Assembly: GCA_016789785.1 (NCBI GenBank)
Contig: JAEUQE010000004.1
Span: 35,301 to 99,300, forward strand
DNA length: 64,000 nt
Direction: 5' to 3'
DNA from: Bryobacterales bacterium
Lineage (GTDB): Bacteria > Acidobacteriota > Terriglobia > Bryobacterales > Bryobacteraceae
Shown here in pieces: positions 59,762 through 64,000 of this stretch (positions are counted from its first letter, which is position 1; every line of letters starts with the position of its first letter). The notes under the pieces were generated by a model that saw only the letters and a list, made by a program, of their open reading frames with translations, was not told the origin of the DNA and ran no database searches. Both the position numbers and the translations under genes were made by a program.

Positions 59762-61876
59762 ATGCAAATGACGAAAGTTGCACTGATACTGGTGACGGCT
59801 GCTCTGGCGCCGGCAGAGGATCTGAATCTGCGCGATTGGCTACAGCGACGGGGGATGGAACAACTCGCTGCACGCAAACAGGCGGTGTCGGCGATTGTGA
59901 CGCGCGAAGCCGCAGCGGCCCGTGGTCAGGCCGTGCGTGCGATGTTGATCGAGATGATCGGGGGGCTTCCGGCAAACAAGGCGCCGCTCGCACTCACACG
60001 AACGGTGGCGGTGGAACGCGAGGGCTATCGCATCGAGAAGCTCATCTATCAATCGCAGCCGAACTTCCACGTGACTGCAAATCTCTACGTGCCCACGAAC
60101 CGGAAGGGCAAGCTTCCGGCAGTGCTGCAACCAGTGGGACACAGCGTGACGGCGAAGGTGCGCGCTTTCTACCAGACGCTGGCGTTGGGATTGGTGAAGA
60201 CAGGCATGGTGGTGCTGACCTACGATCCGCTGGGGCAAGGGGAGCGGCGTGTGTTCTACGATGCAACTCTCGGCGATTCGAAAGTGGGAGGGCCGACGAC
60301 GGAGCATCAGATGCTCGGGGTACAGAGCATTCTGGCGGGCCAGAGTATTGCGCGGGAGATGATCTGGGACGGGATTCGAAGCATCGACGTCCTGCAAACG
60401 TTGGAGGAAGTGGATGGCGAGCGCATCGGCGTGGCGGGTTGTTCGGGAGGCGGCACGCTAACGTCGTACCTTGCCGTGATTGACGAGCGTGTGAAGGTAG
60501 CTGCACCGGCATGCTACATCACCGATTGGGAGTCGCAATTGCCGGGCACCGGACCGCAGGATGCCGAGCAACAGTTTCCCCTGCAATTGCAGCGAGGGTT
60601 GAATCATGCCGACTTCGCGATCGCCTTCGCGCCGAGGCCGTGGCTGCAAGTGAACACCGAGGAGGACTTCTTTCCGATTGCGGGAGCGCGGCGGACGTTC
60701 GAGGAGTCGCAGCGGATCTACTCGCTGTTCGGGGCCATGGATCGTGTCGCGATGGCGGTGGGGCCGGGAGGTCACGGCATGCCGCAGAACGTACGGGAGG
60801 CCATCTATGGCTGGATGAACCGGTGGCTGAATAACGGGGCGGCCGGAGCGGTGCGGGAACCTGGATTTGAGACGGAGGCGGAGCAGACGTTGTGGTGCAC
60901 GAAGTCGGGCCAGGTATCGGCGTCGTTGGGCGGGTTGACCGCGAGTGACCTGCTGATTGCACGGTATTCGAAGATCGAGAGGCCGCCCGCGGACGTGTCG
61001 ACAGAGGCAGGTGTGCGAGCGTTGCGGGAACGCTTACGGCGGGAGATCGCGAGGTTGACGCACTATGAGGCGCTGGGGAAGGCAACGAGAGCTGATACGG
61101 GCCCGGAGGAGGTGCGCGAAGGTTATGTGATCCGCAGATGGATGGTGACGCTTCCCGGCGGGCGCAACGTCGCAATGGCAATGGCAGTGCCCAAACAGCC
61201 ACGGCGGGTGGCGATTCTTGCGCTGCATGAGGGCGGGAGCGCCGAGTCATTGAAGGCGGGCAGCGATGCGGATGCGCTGGCGAGGCTCGGGTATCCGGTG
61301 GTAACGCTCGATCTGGCGGGATTCGGCGCGAGTGCCGGCAATTGGAACAGCTATTCGCAGTCGTGGTTTGGGCCGGACAAGATCGCATGGCTCGGGATGA
61401 TGACGGGCAAGCCCCTGCCGGGTTTGGGCATCGAAGACATTCGCGCCGCGCTGGATCTGCTGGCGGAGGAGAAGGCCGGGACGGGTGGCGTGGTGGCCCT
61501 GGCGAAGGGAGGTCCTGGGGTTGCGTTGCTGCACGCAGCAGTGTTGGATGAGCGCATTGGCCAGGTGGTGATTGAGGAAGGTTTGATTTCATTCGAGGCA
61601 GTGGTACGGAATCCGATTCACCAGCGGGTGATGACGGCAGTGGTGCCGGGCGTGATTGGCGTGTATGACTTGCCGGACCTTGCGTCGGCGTTGGCGGGCC
61701 GTGGTGTCACGCTGCTGAACACGAAGACGCCGGCGGGACAGGCCGCTGTTCAACAGGACGTTATAGACAGCTATCATGCTGCAAGATCGGCGTTTGCTGG
61801 AAGCGGCGGAGAATTTCGAATTGGGTTCCGGAGGGACGGAGAAGGTATCTCGGGATTTCTTTCGCACTTGAAATAA
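59762..61876 (+). CDS. Secreted alpha/beta hydrolase (acetyl-xylan-esterase-like)
   Basis: About 704-residue exported hydrolase. The signal peptide runs KVALILVTAALAPAED. The N-terminal hydrolase domain resembles acetyl xylan esterase/dienelactone-hydrolase-like proteins: ANLYVPTN, VLTYDPLGQGER, nucleophile elbow AGCSGGG (Ser228) and a late GGHGM with the likely catalytic His. The C-terminal half looks like a second, degenerate alpha/beta domain (VAILALHEGGSAESL ... DLAGFGAS ... ALAKGGPGVALLHA). The ATG at 59762 or 59768 is chosen for the signal peptide; a GTG at 59735 is possible. Substrate, probably a polysaccharide ester, is inferred only. Confidence 0.75.
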   Translation: MQMTKVALILVTAALAPAEDLNLRDWLQRRGMEQLAARKQAVSAIVTREAAAARGQAVRAMLIEMIGGLPANKAPLALTRTVAVEREGYRIEKLIYQSQPNFHVTANLYVPTNRKGKLPAVLQPVGHSVTAKVRAFYQTLALGLVKTGMVVLTYDPLGQGERRVFYDATLGDSKVGGPTTEHQMLGVQSILAGQSIAREMIWDGIRSIDVLQTLEEVDGERIGVAGCSGGGTLTSYLAVIDERVKVAAPACYITDWESQLPGTGPQDAEQQFPLQLQRGLNHADFAIAFAPRPWLQVNTEEDFFPIAGARRTFEESQRIYSLFGAMDRVAMAVGPGGHGMPQNVREAIYGWMNRWLNNGAAGAVREPGFETEAEQTLWCTKSGQVSASLGGLTASDLLIARYSKIERPPADVSTEAGVRALRERLRREIARLTHYEALGKATRADTGPEEVREGYVIRRWMVTLPGGRNVAMAMAVPKQPRRVAILALHEGGSAESLKAGSDADALARLGYPVVTLDLAGFGASAGNWNSYSQSWFGPDKIAWLGMMTGKPLPGLGIEDIRAALDLLAEEKAGTGGVVALAKGGPGVALLHAAVLDERIGQVVIEEGLISFEAVVRNPIHQRVMTAVVPGVIGVYDLPDLASALAGRGVTLLNTKTPAGQAAVQQDVIDSYHAARSAFAGSGGEFRIGFRRDGEGISGFLSHLK

Positions 61877-62147
61877 CTCGCGGGAGTTAGCGGGCAATGA
61901 CTCTGGGAATCGGCCTCTGCCTAACTCCCTTTGCGGGCAAGGGCAACCTGACACCTGGGATCGGGGGGATTGACGCGAACATCGAACACGGCTAGCCTAA
62001 CCAGAGACGGCTCGCCGGCGCCCCTTGCGCACGCCACAGGACCGAAAGGGATCGTTGAGCGGGAATTGCGGCATAGGTATTCCGAAATGGTTCTCGTTTC
62101 GTGAAACTCGTTTTCCAGACCGTTTTTCCAAGGGAGAAGCGAAACAC

Positions 62148-63002
62148 ATGAAACGGCTCGCTCACTTTCCGATGCCCCCGCGACGCCGGTGGCTGTTGGT
62201 TGCCGTTGCGGGGGTGTGCGCACTCGGCGGTGGCGGACTGGGAAGCCGAAGATGGGAGGCGTCGGGGACGCGACTGCTCAACGAACGCGTTCTCGCGGCG
62301 GGGCCGTTGCCAAGCTTTGAGTAGAAGCGGACCGAACGGCTTCTCAGTGAAAGAAATCACAACACAGTCACCATTGTGACAGTGCTGGCGCGCCGTGCCG
62401 ATGGCGCTGAAGTGACAGTGGAGGAGACCCGCACAAACCCACCTACCGTAGAGCGGAAGCTGTTTTTTCCACGGACAGGTGTTCGAATCCACGTCGATGA
62501 CACGGTTCACGCCAAGTCGACGTTCCATGTTCTGCGCACAGAGTCGGCCTTTCGGTCGCTTCAGTTCATGACGCTGGATCCATCCACCCGTTGCACGGCG
62601 GATCTCAGAGGGAGGGTGGCCCATAGCGGTCCGGTCGCCGAAGAATCCATTCTGGGGATTCCGGTGGTCAAGCTAACGACGGAAGGCGTAAACACTCAGA
62701 CGCAATGGCTGGCGCCTCAACTTGGTTGCGTGACCGTAATGACACGGTGGGATTGGCGGGAGGGAGGTGGAGGGCGCATCGCAAGCACAGCCACATCCAC
62801 GCCGGACTACGTGCGGCTTCAGGAACCCGACGAGAGCCTTTTCGCCATTCCAGCGGACTACCAGGAGATGAAGCCATCGGAGCGAATGGACCGCGCCGGC
62901 GAATGGAGGCGGGAGCATTTCCCACCCAGTCCCGCTGGAAAGCAGAATGAGAGGTATCGCCGGTCAGCGGACGAACTCTACGACAGGTATCGAGCGAGGT
63001 GA
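62148..63002 (+). pseudogene. Secreted-protein gene interrupted by an in-frame TAG
   Basis: An ATG at 62148 with GGGAGAAG in front opens a frame coding for a basic N-terminus plus a hydrophobic segment (RRRWLLVAVAGVCALGGGGLG). It is closed after 58 codons by TAG at 62322-62324, then continues in the same frame for 225 codons without another stop to 63002. The downstream part (for example VERKLFFPRTGVRIHVDD, EESILGIPVVKLTTEG, DESLFAIPADYQEM) has no signal peptide and no convincing start; a GTG at 62376 is the best. Most simply a single export protein of about 284 residues with a nonsense mutation. Amber readthrough, or two separate genes, are alternatives. The family is not recognised. Confidence 0.6.
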
Positions 63003-63128
63003 GCCGTTCAGGCAGTCAGCGCTCAGCCAGATCCCTGCGGCGATCACCCGAATCACGATCCTTTGTAGACAGCTAAGATGTTATAAAGCCGATTTTTTTC
63101 GATTAGTGTCTGAATTCGAACCCACGAT

Positions 63129-64000
63129 TTACCGGGCAATGGTTCCGGGAATCAGCCCGGTTTCCAGTGTGAAACCTCCACCAACCGCGCCTGAGGCGCA
63201 GGTGCGGCGCGTAAGCCCTGCCAGTTGGCGGATGCGATAGACCGCTTCCATGCCCGTGCAGTGAGCACCGAGGAAATTCTCGACACCGAGTTCCTTCAGT
63301 TTCGAGGCGGTCCAGGCAAGGTGATCATCCGAGGCGTCGAATAAGTGCCAGCCACCAATGGCGGCGTGAATGGGACGGCCGGGGAAGATCTGTTTGGCGT
63401 AGGTCAGCGTGTTGATGATTCCCGCATGTCCGCAACCGGAGAGCACCACCAGGCCCTTTGCGGTATCGATGACCATGGACGAATCCTCGGGGAGATTGTC
63501 TTCAGCCCTGTCGCCATTAGGACGGATCAGGGGCACGCGGGTGCTCCAGTTCTTCTCGGGATACTTACGAGGAACTCCGGCGGTGAGCCATACGGAGGGC
63601 AGGAGTTGATGAGGTTTCGAGATCACGGTGAAGCGGCCGCCGAGGGATTGGTAATCCGCCTGAATGTTGCGTAAGTGGTTTCGCTCAACGCCGTCAAGAC
63701 CCTGACGCGAGAGGAAGGCGCCATCGGCGACATAACTTTCGCTAAGCGCTTTCGGGTTCGACTTAGCGGCCTCTCGGCGGAGAGTAAGCAGCCCGCCGGT
63801 ATGGTCCCCATGATTATGGGAGAGGATCACCTGAGTCGCCGAAGAGAGGTCGATTTTCAGTTCCTGAGCGTTGCGCCAGACCGTATCGGGGCGGGCTCCG
63901 GTGTCGAAGAGGATGGTTTGGCCGTCCACTTCCACCCAAGCGGCGAAGCCCCATTCGCCGATCCCGAGAGAGTCAGTAAGCATGGTGGAGAGGATTCGGA
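63129..64000 (-). CDS. MBL-fold metallo-hydrolase (5' end beyond the window)
   Basis: Metallo-beta-lactamase-fold protein, at least 290 residues. The metal motif SHNHGDHTGG (counted from the ATG at 63983: His56, His58, Asp60, His61) and later GCGHAG and AHCTG are present, as in the group that includes dihydropterin-methyl-ribofuranosylaminobenzene phosphate synthase-like proteins. The frame remains open through 64000 and the residues before that ATG (RILST) continue the family pattern, so the gene probably begins outside the window. Substrate unknown. Confidence 0.85.
   Translation of the reverse strand, partial: RILSTMLTDSLGIGEWGFAAWVEVDGQTILFDTGARPDTVWRNAQELKIDLSSATQVILSHNHGDHTGGLLTLRREAAKSNPKALSESYVADGAFLSRQGLDGVERNHLRNIQADYQSLGGRFTVISKPHQLLPSVWLTAGVPRKYPEKNWSTRVPLIRPNGDRAEDNLPEDSSMVIDTAKGLVVLSGCGHAGIINTLTYAKQIFPGRPIHAAIGGWHLFDASDDHLAWTASKLKELGVENFLGAHCTGMEAVYRIRQLAGLTRRTCASGAVGGGFTLETGLIPGTIAR

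Noticed and set aside
62478..62493. tRNA T-loop-like TTCGAATCC
   Set aside because: It lies within coding text (RTGVRIHVDD frame) and no acceptor, D or anticodon stems can be formed around it.
63110..63150. tRNA-like GGTTCGAATTC on the minus strand
   Set aside because: The putative T-stem does not pair and the segment overlaps the end of the MBL-fold gene.

Overview
GC-rich chromosomal DNA of an acidobacterium of the Solibacter/Bryobacter type. The main evidence is a secreted protein ending in the Solibacter-type TIGR03437 domain (41990-46375), a PadR regulator followed by a duplicated FtsX/MacB-like permease of the acidobacterial ADOP kind (53987-57041), a very large Oar-like TonB-dependent receptor (22468-25860), a bacterial hopanoid operon, and dispersed palindromic intergenic repeats. 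I see no rRNA, tRNA, CRISPR array, insertion sequence, integrase or phage gene. The window is ordinary chromosome carrying some lineage-specific modules.

Layout. (1) 53-8646 (+): isoprenoid/hopanoid operon ispH-shc-hpnA-hpnG-two zinc dehydrogenases-hpnC-hpnD, mostly joined by 4-base start/stop overlaps. IspH supplies isoprenoid precursors, HpnD and HpnC condense farnesyl diphosphate towards squalene, Shc cyclises it, and HpnA/HpnG and perhaps the dehydrogenases deal with the side chain. hpnE and hpnH are not in the window. (2) 8647-12162 (-): TraR/DksA zinc-finger protein, a Ca2+/Na+ exchanger-type antiporter, and a NarL/NarX-type two-component pair. (3) 12240-16289: a compatible-solute island with an MPGP-type HAD phosphatase (+) facing gpgS, a second glycosyltransferase and an MscS-like TM-helix protein (-). 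It fits glucosylglycerate or mannosylglucosylglycerate synthesis. (4) 16565-22405: peptidoglycan-binding-like protein with a ragged 3' end, secreted alpha/beta hydrolase, Mrp ATPase, P460-type cytochrome, AraC regulator. (5) 22468-33312: TonB receptor, NhaD antiporter behind a hairpin-rich leader, RecQ, secreted M20 peptidase, split transketolase. (6) 33405-51656: only four genes in 18 kb. They are a 2554-residue Ser/Thr kinase with 42-44-residue repeats on both sides of one membrane span and a C-terminal FGE/SUMF1-like domain, a small outer-membrane barrel, and two giant secreted multidomain proteins. (7) 51954-64000: ankyrin/haem/cyclase-like fusion, padR-ADOP pair with a strong palindrome at the start codon, a KS-alpha-like ketosynthase, a membrane protein, a secreted hydrolase, a gene interrupted by an in-frame TAG, and an MBL-fold hydrolase running off the window.

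The items most worth a second look are the giant kinase with its recent 264-bp internal duplications, the paired dehydrogenases inside the hopanoid operon (candidates for a missing side-chain reductase), the glycosyltransferase/phosphatase solute island, the structured leader before nhaD, the dispersed hairpin repeats, and the amber-interrupted gene.
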